Shown one piece after another: positions 1-11,805 of a DNA stretch of 64,000 nt. Both the position numbers and the translations under genes were made by a program. Source of the stretch: Carnegiea gigantea (Eukaryota; Streptophyta; Magnoliopsida; Caryophyllales; Cactaceae); NCBI GenBank assembly GCA_029747015.1, contig JAKOGI010000024.1, forward strand, positions 610,001 through 674,000, in the 5' to 3' direction. The stretch's first letter is position 1. Each line of letters opens with the position of its first letter. The notes beneath the pieces are model-generated. The model did no database searches and had not been told where the DNA came from. It saw only the letters and a list, made by a program, of their open reading frames with translations.

Positions 1-437
1 ATTCCAGGGTAATTTTTGGTAAAAGAAGCTAAGGAGAGGAAAGAAGAAAGAAATCAACTGGCAAGCTAAGGAAAAAGGTACAACATGGGCTACGGTGCCA
101 ATCTGCACACCTATGGCGATAGTCAAAAGTTGAAAGGAACGATGCTGGGTGCCATGCGGAGTGACACAGGCATGTAGAACCCTGGAAATTTTAACAACCA
201 ATTCCGGATAGTCACTTGCCGTGTCATTGAGATCTGCACGTCCATGGTGCTATAGCCCTAGGAACCCAATTGTGTTCTCAATAGTATCTGCACGGAATCC
301 CATGTTGTTTGGCATGGTTGTGCAACTCCTTAAGTCGCCTACTACTCTTATTTTAAATAATGTATGGTATTTTTATTTGAAGATCTTCTTTTGTTAGGCT
401 TTCAATTAGCATTCTAAGTACATCCTAGCACATTAAT
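1..437. other. Intergenic sequence, no gene seen
   Basis: No coding region is recognisable. The word ATCTGCAC occurs three times (near 101, 232 and 286), which could be the remains of an LTR or a degenerate repeat, but no terminal structure supports this. Confidence 0.4.
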
Positions 438-445
438 ACTCTAGT

Positions 446-778
446 TAGACCTGGCAAATGGGTTATTCGGTTCAGGTCTGGGTCGGGTCAAGCTCGGGTT
501 GGGTCATGTTCGGGTTAAATGACATTTCGGGTCGTTTCGGTTTGGGTCGGGTATGATTCGGTTCGGGTCGAGTTCGGGTCAATCAATTTTTGGTCAAATA
601 CGCTCATCATGCCAAAACAAGCAATTTTGTGGAAAATTTCGGGTACGGTATGGTTCGGGTCTGGTCAATTCGGGTTTCGGGTCCACTTTCGGGTGAGCAT
701 ATTTCGGGTGTCGGGTCGGGTATGGGTCCGGGTCGTTCGGTTCGGATTTCAGGTCTCGGGTCAGTTTTGCCAGGTCTA
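446..778. mobile_element. hAT-type MITE with CGGGT-rich interior
   Basis: The ends are inverted repeats: TAGACCTGGCAAA at the left, and TTTTGCCAGGTCTA at the right (reverse complement TAGACCTGGCAAAA). They are flanked by a perfect 8-bp target duplication ACTCTAGT (438-445 and 779-786), the size made by hAT transposases. The 333-bp interior is built from variants of TTCGGGTC/CGGGTCGGGT. It is GC-rich inside AT-rich DNA and has no coding capacity; the open frames in it arise from the repeat. It must be mobilised in trans. Confidence 0.88.
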
Positions 779-974
779 ACTCTAGTGCTTTGAAGATTAT
801 TATTGCTGGATTCAAGATTCACACTCCTTTGAATTATCAGTTCCTGAGTTTGTTTTCCCAAACCTCTCAATTCTTTATTATTTTAGTTCTTTAGAAGTTG
901 TTAGTATGATGCTTTACGATTATTGCGTTGTGATTCCACTATATTTAGTGGCTAAATCTCCTATCTTGTGTTGA

Positions 975-1014
975 GATTGATGTCAATTATGCCAGATTGA
1001 TGTCAATTATGCCA
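975..1014. repeat. 20-bp direct tandem duplication
   Basis: Two identical adjacent copies of GATTGATGTCAATTATGCCA. No gene context is visible within 1-1680 apart from the MITE at 446-778. Confidence 0.85.
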
Positions 1015-1679
1015 GGTTGAATCATGAATTAGCCCCATACCTTATTTGTTCCATACTTGTGTTATTGAATTCTACTTTGCTCACCACATGTTTGATGTAC
1101 TGCTTGAAAGAGTGTTCATATGTTTTTATTCAAGTTTAGAGGAACGTTGAAAAATAAAACCTTTTACTAGCGTAACTTAGTAGACGGTTAGGATTTTGAT
1201 ATAAAATAATTGAAGTTCTAATTGGGATTTGGGATTGTGGATTTCGCAGTCCTTCGACTCTTAGTCCCATGATAATAAGAGACTATTATTTTAGGATCAG
1301 TCTTCAATCCTTGAAAGAGAGAGGAGACGGGCTAAATTGACGATCTATCCCTTCATGTTGCATGCTTGGGCCAGTTTAATGGGGTTAGTAACTAATTTGT
1401 TCGCATAATTATTTGTTAATTCCAACCTGAGTGTTTTAATCTTCTGATTTCTAGATTGTATTCTTAGCTATCGCCGTTTTCTTAGTCGATAATTGAATCT
1501 CCAAATTTGATTTGCCTAGATTCAGTAGTTTAATTAGCTTTGCTAATTGAAAGCATGTTCTTTGTGGGATCTTATTCTTAGTTATTATCGTTTCCTTAAT
1601 GGTTATTTTCCTTACTCGGATATTTGCCTCCCATATAAACCATCATCTTCCATTTACCCAAGGTGAAGTACATAGCAAA
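1015..1679. other. Non-coding stretch, nothing recognised
   Basis: AT-rich sequence with stops in all frames. No RNA gene, terminal repeat or domain is recognised here. Confidence 0.4.
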
Positions 1680-2880
1680 CGTGTTTATGACATCTAGAAA
1701 TTTTATCATTGAAAACCAACAATGAACACATAGAAAAAGGATAATCAAGATGAAGAAAGTGGATGCCTAGAAGAAGCAACTCCAAAAGCAAAACCATCAT
1801 TGAGCCTCAAACTACCAGTCCCATCTTCCACTTATATTAAGATGAATGACGATAGGGATTTGATGGAGAGATTCGAAAAACTATCATTTATGGATATATT
1901 GCAGGTTCCAGTAGGTGGTCCCCAATTGTCAAAGACTTGTTGAAATAATTACAAGAAAAAGCTAAGAAGCAGAGATGGATCTAGGAACTTCATACAAGGT
2001 TAAGTTTCAAAAGGAGAATTTGCAAAGATTAAGGGCTCCTTGGCCTAAAACACTTGTGGGTAAGATACTAGAAGCTTCTACATATATTAAATCCTAACCC
2101 AAAAAACTGTTGCTACTATGGAGACCAACAGGTAAGTTGGATATCATTGATTTTTGGGAAAGATGTATTCCCAATCAAATTTAAAAAGGTAAGAAGATAT
2201 AGCAAGAGTTTTAATTAGAGGGCCTTGGTTAATATTTGGACAATATCTAATGTTAACAAAATGAAAGTCAAACTTTAAACCTTTAATGAATCGATTTAAG
2301 ACTATGTCAATGTGCATTGGATTTCCTAAACTTCCAATAGAATATTATGATAAGAATTTCTTATTTGATGTATACAAGCACATATGCAAGAATGTACATT
2401 GAAATTGATATTGTCAAGGCAATCACTCCATACATTTAGGTTGAAAATGATTGGTAAAATGTGGAATATGAGAATTTACATGGTTTATGTTTAAATTGTG
2501 GAATGGCATGCTATGTTAGATAGGATTTGCAAGCAAATAAATCTTCAGATTCTAAGCATAATATTGTAGAAACCAACTAGACTATGGGAAGAAAAAAAGG
2601 AGAAGAAAAATAATGCAAATAAAGAATTAGGGGGAAATAGCAATAATTAAAAGGAAAACAATAATAATAATAAACTCTAAGGAATTAAAACTAATAAAGT
2701 TGAAGATAAATATGGTAAAGAAGATGGGCCCTGGATAGTAGTCATATCAAAAAGAACAAATAATAAAGGGAAAAAGAAAAAGGTCTACCCAAGTACCCGA
2801 CACAACAAATGCTAGATGGATAAGCAGAGCATGAAAAAGGACATGAAAAAAGGAACCTACAAAACCCTTGAGATTTCTTG
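1680..2880 (+). pseudogene. LINE ORF1 relic (DUF4283 plus zinc knuckle)
   Basis: Translation in shifting frames gives the plant L1-type ORF1 signature. A GPWLIFGQYL block lies near 2220-2250. A segment of the type VRFPGLPVEYYDE appears as FPKLPIEYYDKNFL near 2322-2362. Then come MYIEIDIVKAITP and VEYENLHGLCLNCG (2390-2500), the start of a zf-CCHC_4 knuckle. A Lys/Asn-rich tail follows. In the family this protein binds element RNA. Multiple stops and frameshifts make it a pseudogene. No endonuclease or RT follows; the sequence runs out shortly before the Harbinger insertion at 3003. Confidence 0.7.
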
Positions 2881-3002
2881 GGAGTAGATAATAACATTAG
2901 ATGGTCATCGCACGCGTGAGGCAGCGGAAGCTACCCTAGAGGAGGATATCTTTACAATAGAAACAACTAATTGGAGAAGGAATTTGGGACATATAACAAT
3001 AA

Positions 3003-3020
3003 GACCATCCCTAACCCAGA
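3003..3020 (+). repeat. Left terminal inverted repeat of Harbinger element
   Basis: Begins GACCATCCCTAACCC, preceded directly by TAA. It matches the reverse complement of 8480-8497 at 9 of the first 14 positions, with only C/T and A/G differences. Confidence 0.8.
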
Positions 3021-3349
3021 GACTCGCGTGGGACTATGGGGCCCGCAAGTGACACGCATTTCCAAGAGAAGCTGGCAGTTGGGAGAAACGAGGAGACACA
3101 CGTGTGTGCATTCTGCCCTGCGTGATATTTTTTTGTCGTTTTTGGGGATAAAACGCAGCATTTTGAATGGTGCTGGAACATGTAGTAACGCGTTTTGAAG
3201 GCGCCAACAACAAAAAAAAAAAATCTTTTGTTACTGTTGGACTGAGCTCTTGAACATGGGAATTTGGGCCTAAAAATTAGCCGCTGAACTTTGAGCACGC
3301 ACCCAACGACTATTTGGGTTTGATTTTTATTTTTTTTGGTTTCCTAAAC

Positions 3350-5220
3350 TCCTCTATAAATACAAACATCAAAGGGTGAAAATTTTATCTCAATTTTAAA
3401 CTCTCACTCATATCTGGTTTCCTCATTGCTATTTTAATTTTGAGTTTTGTGGGCTTTGAAAGAAATTAAAGTTCCAAGAGTGGGGGGAAAAAAACTAGGC
3501 AAGTAATACTTATTATGTACTTATGTTTAGTTTTTCTTGAAGTAAATATTTTGCGTAATATATTTGAACTAATAAATTTTATTTTGTGACTTTTTTTAGA
3601 CATTTTTTTGGAGGTGTTCATAAAGTTGAAGAATCAAGGCTAATGTGAAGCAAAGGAAATTGTAATAAACTCTAAGTTTTTGTTATTCTTAATATGAAAT
3701 TGTTAGAAAATTTTTTGAATTGGTAGAATGTAAAATATTTGTAGGTGAGTACGTTTAAGTTTATTCTAGAAATTTAAAAGGTTCAATTTATATGTTTGAG
3801 TGGTTAAACTTGTGAATTTTGAAATTATGAAATTTTGAATACGTGGAAATTCAAGTTGTAGTTATAATATATTAACATGTTAGAATGAAATAGTGTCGTA
3901 ATGTAAATTCCTTAATTGCATGATTATGAAACTAAATATTGACATGGTTAATTTTAAAAGTAGTCAGAAATGCAATTTATAATTTACAATATTTATTAGT
4001 TTAGAATTAGTAATTGTTGATTATTTTTATGCTTTAGATTATTTTAGGGTTTTAAAAGTGTCTTTGTTTTATTACGATTAATTCTCAAATTTTCGGATTT
4101 TATCTAATAATTTTTCAGACTATATTTCTAAACTTGTTCTAGGTTTAAGTTGTAGAATTTTAGTTTCATAAATCTGAAAATTGAGTTTTTAACTTTATAT
4201 TTTGTGTTTTTAGGATTTTTTTTTTTTTTAAGTGTAGTAAGTCAAGAAGTTTATTCTAGATATTTTTATTCTTGGTTTTCATTCCTCGATTAGTGTAGAA
4301 TATTTTATTTTGATTTTCTGTTTTAGATTTCTGTAGGTTTTTGTTTAGGTTTTAATACATTTTTTTCATTTTCCAAATATTATTAATTGAATTATATGAT
4401 AAGTATAGGCTAGGTTTATTAGTGATTTTTGTAGCTTTATTTTAATTTTTACTTACTCTTTAGCATTTTTAGGCAATTTTCTAGATATTTTGCAGTGTTT
4501 AATTTTCTATTTTGAACTTTCTACAATAGTTGGTTCTTAATCTGAGTGTTTTAGTATTTTTCTTACTTTTATCATACTTAGAAATATGTTTCCATCATTT
4601 TATATTTTATTTTTCTGAATGATATTTTCTATTTTGGGTTTTTCTTTGTTTTATGCACTGTTTTCTAATTTTATTGTTTACAAGAGTATAAACTGATTTT
4701 TATAGTTTTAGGAGCATATTTAGATTTAGAATATTAAATAATCTAAGGTAGTAATTTTTCAAATTTTTCTTAGCTTAATTTCAATTTATATAAATTAATT
4801 TGGTAAAATTTGAATTAGATATTAAGTAAACTTAAAAATTTGCATCTCTCTTCGTGGGATCGACACTTACTTGTGCTATATTACGTGCTAAATTTAGAGT
4901 AAGAAAGTTTTTAATTTGTCAAGTGCTACAACTAAAATTTCTAACAAGTCTTCTAATGTAAATTGTTTAATTACATTGGTTTAATTTGAACATGTGTTAG
5001 AGATCTAATTTGTAATGCACAATGTTTATAAGTTGGAATTTGACTTACATATATTTATGTAATAATTTGAACATGTGAATTGAAATTACATGTTTACATT
5101 GTTCTTTGAGCTTGGTTAATCTCGTATTAGTGTCTTTGTTTAAAGATGAATGTTAGAATTGAAAATTTAAAATCCAACATTGTTGATTAACATGTAGGTG
5201 TTTACCTAAAATGGATCCTA
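3350..5220 (+). other. Long AT-rich 5' region of the Harbinger element
   Basis: A TATAAATA box-like sequence near 3354-3361 is followed by a pyrimidine-rich leader (AACTCTCACTCATATC). About 1.8 kb of extremely T-rich sequence without ORFs then leads to the first coding segment. It reads like a promoter, a short leader exon and a large first intron, but splice sites cannot be fixed by eye. Confidence 0.4.
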
Positions 5221-5431
5221 ATTATCCACAATTCGAACTTACTAACTAGGGATAATTCACAATGAGAACCCAGTGCAAACATGAACATTCCCCCAAATCC
5301 TCCAAATTGGTAATACCACCTACAAACCATCAGCAATACCCACCTCAATATCCCACACAGTACCTAACACCACCAAACATCCCACCTCAAGGCCACAACT
5401 CCCGCAAATTCCCAATTTCAACTATGGTTTT

Positions 5432-6433
5432 ATGCCCCCTCATTGTCAACCGCCACCACTTGATTATATGACCTCATCAGCACCTTGTCCTCCACCCAAT
5501 CCCACCAACAATGAGGGTGATGGAGTGGCTTCCAAGTGGACATTGGAAGAGGACCTCCACTTGGTCAAGTCATGGATTAATGTGAGCACAAACCCCTTTA
5601 TTGGAGCGGCCAAAAGAAATCGGGATTTTAGACTAAGGTCGCCCACGTCTACATATAGCATCCTCCTAATGGAGCTGCGAAGAGAACGTCCTAAGTTTGC
5701 AATGTACATTGGAACCGATCGAGCAGCTTCACTTGTCTCCAAGTGGTGCGCTTGTGTGGACCAGGCTTATCGGGCAAACCCAAGTGGGGCAAACGAGGAT
5801 GACATTATCCAGAAAACCCAAGATCAATATGCTATGATGGTGGGCAAATCCTTCGGCCTAATGCATTGGTGAGTACTATTGAAGGACTAACCTAAATGGG
5901 AAGCTTGTTGCGATCAATCTGCAGAAGCGTCTTCTAAACGGTTGAGGATAAATGAGATTGGGGCATTCCCTAAGAGTGACACTCCCAACATCCCTGGCAC
6001 CCTTAACACTCCTGGCACCCCAATAACTCTTGCTAGTGAAGGTACACCAACTGAAGAAGTTGGTGGGCTTATTCGCCCCATTGGAAGAAAAGTCGCCAAG
6101 AGAAAGGTCAAGGAGGAAGCATAGGGCCCGGTGCTAGAAGTTGTGACCAAGGAGCTATCAACCTTAGGGACAACGAATGTGAAGAACAGCACCATGTTTG
6201 AAAAGTATGTCCTAGCATAAAAAAAGAAGGCGGATGCAGCTCAGAAAGCTGTTCAACTAAGAGATCGGCATACAAAGCCTTAAAGAGATGAAGTATGAGG
6301 ATAAGATTTTGGAAATGAACATTGCTGAGATGTGTCCCGAAGATCAAGCTCGATACGGTCCAATGCAAGAAGAAATTAGAAGCCAATACCGCCAAACATC
6401 ATTCTCTTCTGATTTTGACCTTTCTTTAGATTG
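5432..6433 (+). pseudogene. PIF/Harbinger ORF1, Myb/SANT-like DNA-binding protein
   Basis: An open stretch of 146 codons starts at 5432. It contains a tryptophan-spaced trihelix/SANT-like segment (KWTLEEDLHLVKSWINVSTN and then a tract ending SLVSKWCACVDQAY), followed by a segment like the NAM-associated region. After a stop at 5870-5872 the homology continues in other frames through the conserved RPIGRK-AK-RK motif (about 6073-6105) and a Lys/Glu-rich C-terminal helix (6190-6300). In the family this protein binds element DNA and is needed with ORF2 for transposition and nuclear import. At least two stops and a frameshift inactivate it. Confidence 0.75.
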
Positions 6434-6839
6434 AAACCCATGTTGTAGTTTAAAGAATATGTTTATGTCATGTTTATGTTGTCTTTTCTTTTAAGAAATG
6501 TTTGTTGTAATGGAACCGCTTTTAACTTATGCAATGAAATATTTATTTTTTCCATGAGTGGAATGTTATGTTTACATTTTTAATTAGTTTAAATTTTAAT
6601 TTTATATACAATTCTAAATTTCACTAACATTTACAAACTTAATTATTGGCACAGGTATTACATAATAAGTGATCCATCTTGTTCGTCCTTGTCCATCATC
6701 AACCGATGGCTTGAGCTTTACACTAGAATCCTCTAGTGATGGCTCACCGATGATGGAAACTATAGTCCATAATGAAATTGGGATGAAGGCATTAGAGTTA
6801 GTTCTAAATATTAGACAAATTAGACAAGAGAATAGAGTT

Positions 6840-7811
6840 TCATCATCATCGTGAAGGCCACGAAAGAAGAAAATATTTATAAGGAGAGATCGACAAGAAG
6901 CACACGGTCGTATGCACAAAGACTAGTTCGCAGACAACTCAATCTACAATGAAACCCATTTTCGGTGTAGATTCCATATGCAAAAACATTTGTTCCTTCG
7001 CAATGTTGACGTCCTTAGTAGTCGCTTTGAGTACTTTCAGTTGAGGTACGATGGTCTCGTTAGGTGTGGATTGTGTCAATGAGTACTTAAAGATTGCAAG
7101 GCCATGAAGTGCATGAAAAAATTTTCCGCCAAGATCATTCAAGTGTATGGGGAAGAGTACTTAAGAAAACCAACCCAAGCTGATGTTGATCGTCTATTAC
7201 AAGTTGTGAAAGCCCATGATTTTCCCGGTATGCTAGCAAGCATTCACTGTGTGCACTAGAAATGGAAGAACTGTTCATCGGGTAGGAAAGGAGTGTTCAT
7301 AAAAGGGATATATGGAGTCCCCACTTTGATTCTCGAAGCAGTTGCTTCGTATGACCGTTGGATATGACATACCTCCTTTGGGTGTCCAAGAAGCCTTAAC
7401 GATTTAAATGTTTTTCACCGGTCTGATTTTTTCAATAGTTGCACGAGGATCGGGCTCCAAAATGTGAATATGTGATTAATGGTCACAAGTATAATATTAG
7501 ATACTTTTTATCTAATGGTATTTATCCAAGATGGGCAACTTTTGTCAAAACTATCCCCCTTCCTCAAGGACCGAAGACAATATTACTCGCCGAGCATCAA
7601 GAATCTGTTAGGAAGGACGTGGAGAGAGCATTCGGGGTTCTACAAAGCTCGGATCACCATCATCCTTGACCCTACTCGGAACTTGAACAAGGCTGAATTG
7701 GGTGTGATCATAAAAGCATGTGTTATACTCCACAATATGATCATCGAGGACGAACATAATTTGTATGACCTTGCTTATGATTATGATGATATGGAAGACA
7801 ACACTCCGTAA
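6840..7811 (+). pseudogene. PIF/Harbinger DDE transposase (DDE_Tnp_4 type), broken
   Basis: Frame-hopping translation gives the ordered plant PIF transposase: a basic start, then FRMHKHLFLRIV-like text near 6965-7010, then the first catalytic block PGMLASIHCVH (7225-7256). SLNDLNVFHRS (7391-7425) and HKYNIRYFLSNGIYPRWATF (7482-7541) follow, then RKDVERAFGVLQ (7609-7644) and the ending KACVILHNMIIEDE. The first Asp of the DDE triad, expected in SIDCMHWKW, is His (7245-7247), and the following Trp is a TAG stop (7257-7259). The second Asp (7401-7403) and the Glu (in VERAFG) are kept. The frame is further split near 7420-7440 and 7570-7600. Confidence 0.85.
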
Positions 7812-8479
7812 CCTGATGCCCGACGGGACCATCATCCGTGCGACGCAGCCTACCTTCATAGAGCAGCACAAGTTCATAACCCATATTTGCATGCGCGTCT
7901 CCAATCGGACTTGGTTGAAGAAATATGGAACCGACGTACGGCATGACAAAGATCTCAATCGTAGTTGTTATGTATTATTTGTCGTTCTTCTGCATTGTAC
8001 TTTCTTCAAAATGTCGGACTTTCGTTTTGTACTTTTGTTTTTAATGCTGAACCTTCGTATTGTAATTTTTAAAATTTCGATCCTTCATATTGTATTCGTT
8101 TTTAATTAAATTACTTTCGTCTTAATTTATCTTCATGCGCTCATTCAACCACTAAAGATTCAATATTTTTAGAGATGTTCAATGACAAAAAAATTAGTAA
8201 TCAATTTTCAGGAAATTTAAAATAAAGTCACACATTTTTCCGGTAAAAAAAAAATATTCCTTCATTCCAAAAATGAAAAGTTATTCACACAAGTTATAAA
8301 GTTAACATACAATTACAATATTAAATTGATAAAAGTAATAAAATATGTTTAATGGTGGGCTACATAAGAAATATTTAATTCAATTATGCTGGAATGAGTT
8401 CCATTGATTGGAAAAGTGATGGAATGCAAGTTCCAAAAATGTGGAACTTTTGCTGACGTAACAGGCCTGAGTTTTGGAA

Positions 8480-8497
8480 CTCAGACTAAGGATGACC
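8480..8497 (-). repeat. Right terminal inverted repeat of Harbinger element
   Basis: Ends ...CTAAGGATGACC, followed directly by TAA at 8498-8500. It is the partner of the repeat at 3003. Confidence 0.8.
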
Positions 8498-8500
8498 TAA

Positions 8501-9436
8501 GGATGAGCCACGTGGTTACTTTTGTAGGAACCTTATGGGAGAGGGAAAGAACTGCGTATCAAAGAGCCAATTAAAAGCCCTAGAAACGGTTATTAAAAAG
8601 ATGAGGATCAAATATTATTAGGCATAGCCAACAGCTTGCAAAACAAATCACTGAATCAAATAAACCATGAGAGGCCCATTTCAGCAAATCTTCGACAATA
8701 ACAAGTAATTTATGGAGGAAACGTGAAGGATTCATTAGAATCTTCCCAATCTTTTAATCCTTTTTTCAACATGCCCCTTGAGAGGGAACAATCAACCCTC
8801 CCTTGCTCTATGGCAACTTCTAGCATTACCGGCCTTACAGGCTTATGCAACACAATAAGAAGAAGGTGAGAGAAAGTTGCTAGGGGACTTATATGCCAAG
8901 GACAAAATAAAAAATAAACTAGGACAAGCAAAAATTTGAGTCCAGTCAAACAGGGTTCAAACAGTGCGGATAATTAGACAAATTAACCAGACCTGAACCA
9001 CCCTTTCCTAGTCATAAATTTGACGACTTGCAGTGACTAGATGTGAATTCGATTATTCAATATGAGACTAGAATGTCCAGATGTCCGAATATAGATGGGG
9101 TCTTTTTGCTAGCAAAATTGCAATTGTGCGATAACCGTTTAATTTTACAAAACTGATTGTTCCATTTATAACTAAAAGTCGCATCTCATTTTTCCTAATG
9201 CATGTTAACCCTGAGTCGTGACCCATGGATCTGCAAAATATTTATATAAAGAAGCAACTTTGAGATATAGAAGTACGAAAGTGAGAAATTTAAAATTGTT
9301 TGAACTAATGATGCATTAGAGATCTGAAGAAGCAAATATGAATAAACTACCATTCCAAGAAACACACCACAAAAAAGGAAAAAAAAAAATAGGGATTTGA
9401 TAAAGCTCACTTAAAATCCGGAAGCTTGATCACTAA
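8501..9436. other. Non-coding stretch between transposons
   Basis: No domain, RNA gene or terminal structure is recognised. Minus-strand open frames (8710-8949 and 9195-9410) are short and show no family signature. Confidence 0.4.
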
Positions 9437-9869
9437 GGTCCTATTCGGCAAAACTAGCGGTTCAAGTAGCGGATAGCGGTTCAGGTAGAGGATTATTGTT
9501 TAGGAAGCGGATAGCATTTCTAATTTAGCTGTTAGCGGATAGCTGTTTAGATGAGCAGTTGAAATAAATGTGTTCGGTAAAAGTAGCTGTTGGGTTAGCT
9601 GATTAATGTAAATTGACATAAAAGGATATGGATAATTTCCAAATATAAAATTTCATAAGGATATTTTTTGGCAAAAAAATATGAAACGCTACTTTTAAAT
9701 GCCAAACGTTAATACTATTAGCTTTTCAGAAACGCTGCTTAAAACGCTAAACGCTATTTGAAACGCTAGTCAAAATACTATGTTACTGAACATTAAAAAT
9801 TACTTGACGAATGTATTGACTTAGTCAAAACGCTAAATGCTACTCAAAATGGTGTTGCTGAACACGCCC
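9437..9869. mobile_element. Tourist-like MITE
   Basis: The terminal repeats are GGTCCTATTCGGC at the left, and GGGCGTGTTCAGC as the reverse complement of the right end. TAA lies immediately outside both ends (9434-9436 and 9870-9872), the PIF/Harbinger-type duplication. The 433-bp interior is filled with variants of AGCGGATAGCGGTT on the left and AAACGCTAAACGCT on the right. These are complementary, so the element could fold into a long hairpin. It has no coding capacity. Confidence 0.8.
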
Positions 9870-10259
9870 TAAAACTTGTACTAGCCATGGATTCTAGAAA
9901 TGCTTCAACATCAATAACATTGAAAGCAAATTGATTATACTTCGTATTAAACCTGGATCCTCAAGTAATCGAATAGTTGGGTGTTTATCCATTGGAAAGC
10001 GTTTTCATCTTTTCAACCTAGAGCATTGACGATATTTGGAAAGTGGAAACGGTAATACAAAGGGTGAGATGAGAGAGATAAAGAGAGGCAGAGAGAAAAA
10101 AATCAAGGGAGGTGGACAATAGCATTCAAAACTTATATGATACACTCAGGTAAGCAAAACATGTATTAATAACCGCTCATATGGTGAAATACATATTAAC
10201 ATCATGATGGGATCCTAGAAATCAAGCTGAGTTCATCACTTATATATAGTAGAGATAAC

Positions 10260-10500
10260 ATGATGATGGATAAGGATCAAGGTAATGGAAGAAACAGAGG
10301 GGATAATAGGTTTATTATATGGAATGTGAGAAGTGATTTAGATACTCATGGATATGGTAGCAGAGCAGAAACCAAGTATTTTGATGATTATTAAGGCACC
10401 TAGGGTTATGAGTTGCCTCAGCAACACTATTCGTAAATGGGCTTTAAGGGTTTCAAGATAACTGAAGGCAAGAAAAGTAGAAGATATATATGGTGTTTAT
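10260..10500 (+). other. Coding-like fragment of unknown family
   Basis: An ATG at 10260 opens a hydrophilic frame of about 45 codons containing DTHGYGSRAETKYFDDY. It follows a TATATATAG sequence at 10238-10250. After its stop the same strand continues, with interruptions, as text rich in Gly, Gln and Lys (ELPQQHYS, then FKGFKITEGKK). The low-degeneracy look suggests a fragment of a real protein, but I do not recognise the family. Confidence 0.2.
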
Positions 10501-11689
10501 GTGAAAAGCTGGTGATTCAAATATTGATTTTATATCAGAAAACCTCACCTTTTGCTCTCCTTAGTTTAGTTCGACTATAATGAATCGAAGGTCCTTATTA
10601 CTATTAGCCACGTGTGATGCAACATACAAGATAAACCTTAATTCTAGAATAGCCTTAGGAATGAGCTTCCCGTACACAATACGCCTTAGCTTCTGATTGA
10701 GGGCTTCAACATTGTAACTAGTTATAACGAGAAAAAAGGTGGTAAACATTTTACTCTCAGTCAATGTGTCGATTACCTTGATTGGGTTGGTAGTTCTAAC
10801 TTGATTTGGTTTTTGTCGGGCCTAAGCTATACTTGAACGAATGGTACTCGATTTAGTCTCAGCCAATGTGCTGATTACCTTGGGACATAGTTACAAGGAA
10901 TAAGAAGGATGGTGGGTTGGGTCCTTGGATTAAATTTTGAAAACTCAAAATCAATGGCCTTCATAGCTTAATTAGCCTAGCAGGTGATCTCCATGGGTTA
11001 AACTGATCTTTAAAGAGTATTTATCCAAACATTCTTTTGTACACTGTTGAAGCTGACCCTATCACTTCTCCACTTGGAGAATGATCTTTAACTATAGGTA
11101 GCTTGCCTTAGAGAATGGAATAGTAGCTATAAGTTAGGACAAGTCATGACAAGGACATATCATTTTCAAATAATAAATGGTGCTCTAAGGGCCCCCTTAT
11201 TAAAATAGGCGACCCAAGTTGTAAGCCACGTTTTGAATATGCTACAGTCCTATAAAAATAGCAATGGAGGAAAAATATTTTTAAACAATATTGTGAGTAA
11301 CGAGTCTCTAGACCAAATTAAGAAAGTAAAGCTTTGATAAATTAATTAATGACATGGAGGTATAGGCTCTGACTAGGCATGACATATTTACGGTCAACTA
11401 TTAAACAAGATTATGAAGAGAAAGACGATCTCTAGATATATGGACAATAAAATAAAATGGGGAAATGTTTGGAAAATAAAAGCACAAGCGAAAAAAAATA
11501 GTTAATTTGGTGCGCCTTGCGTAAGGGGCTCCCTTTAGCTGGTAATTTCTGGCAATAGGTTAATGGCGTAAGCAACAAGTGTATTACGTGCGACAATAAT
11601 TTTAAGGACAACTTAAATGCATTGGAGACTATCGTGTGGCAGGGAGTACATAGACTAAGTTTATCCCACTGCATAATAATGAAACAACA

Positions 11690-11805
11690 CCACCTCCCAG
11701 TATGAATCCCGCTTTTACAGGGTTTGGGAAGATTTAAATATAGACAATCTTTCCTCTACTGGCATCCTTGCCTTGTCCGTAGAGAGATTGATTCTAAGAG
11801 ACCAC
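11690..11805 (-). repeat. RTE-LINE 3' end / Au-SINE-like fragment
   Basis: Read on the minus strand, the segment ends with GGGATTCATACTGGGAGG followed by TTGTT. It is preceded by the conserved order TAGAGAG, AGACC/GGGTCT and GGTTTGGGAAGA. This is the shared 3' tail of plant RTE LINEs and Au SINEs. It is diverged from the copies near 45.0 kb and 60.4 kb. Confidence 0.6.

Larger units (their letters stand above)
3003..8497 (+). mobile_element. PIF/Harbinger DNA transposon, full length but inactive
   Basis: The two ends form inverted repeats: GACCATCCCTAACCCAG at 3003, and GGTCATCCTTAGTCTGAG as the reverse complement of the end at 8497. The differences within the first 14 positions are all transitions. 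The element is flanked on both sides by TAA (3000-3002 and 8498-8500), the TWA duplication of this superfamily. It has the expected two genes on the + strand, a Myb/SANT-like ORF1 (about 5.4-6.4 kb) and a DDE transposase ORF2 (about 6.8-7.8 kb). Both are broken. A long AT-rich 5' portion of about 1.9 kb precedes ORF1. Confidence 0.88.

Noticed and set aside
519..870. Overlapping open frames on both strands in the CGGGT block
   Set aside because: They arise from the repeat inside the hAT MITE; composition is repeat-driven and no domain is present.
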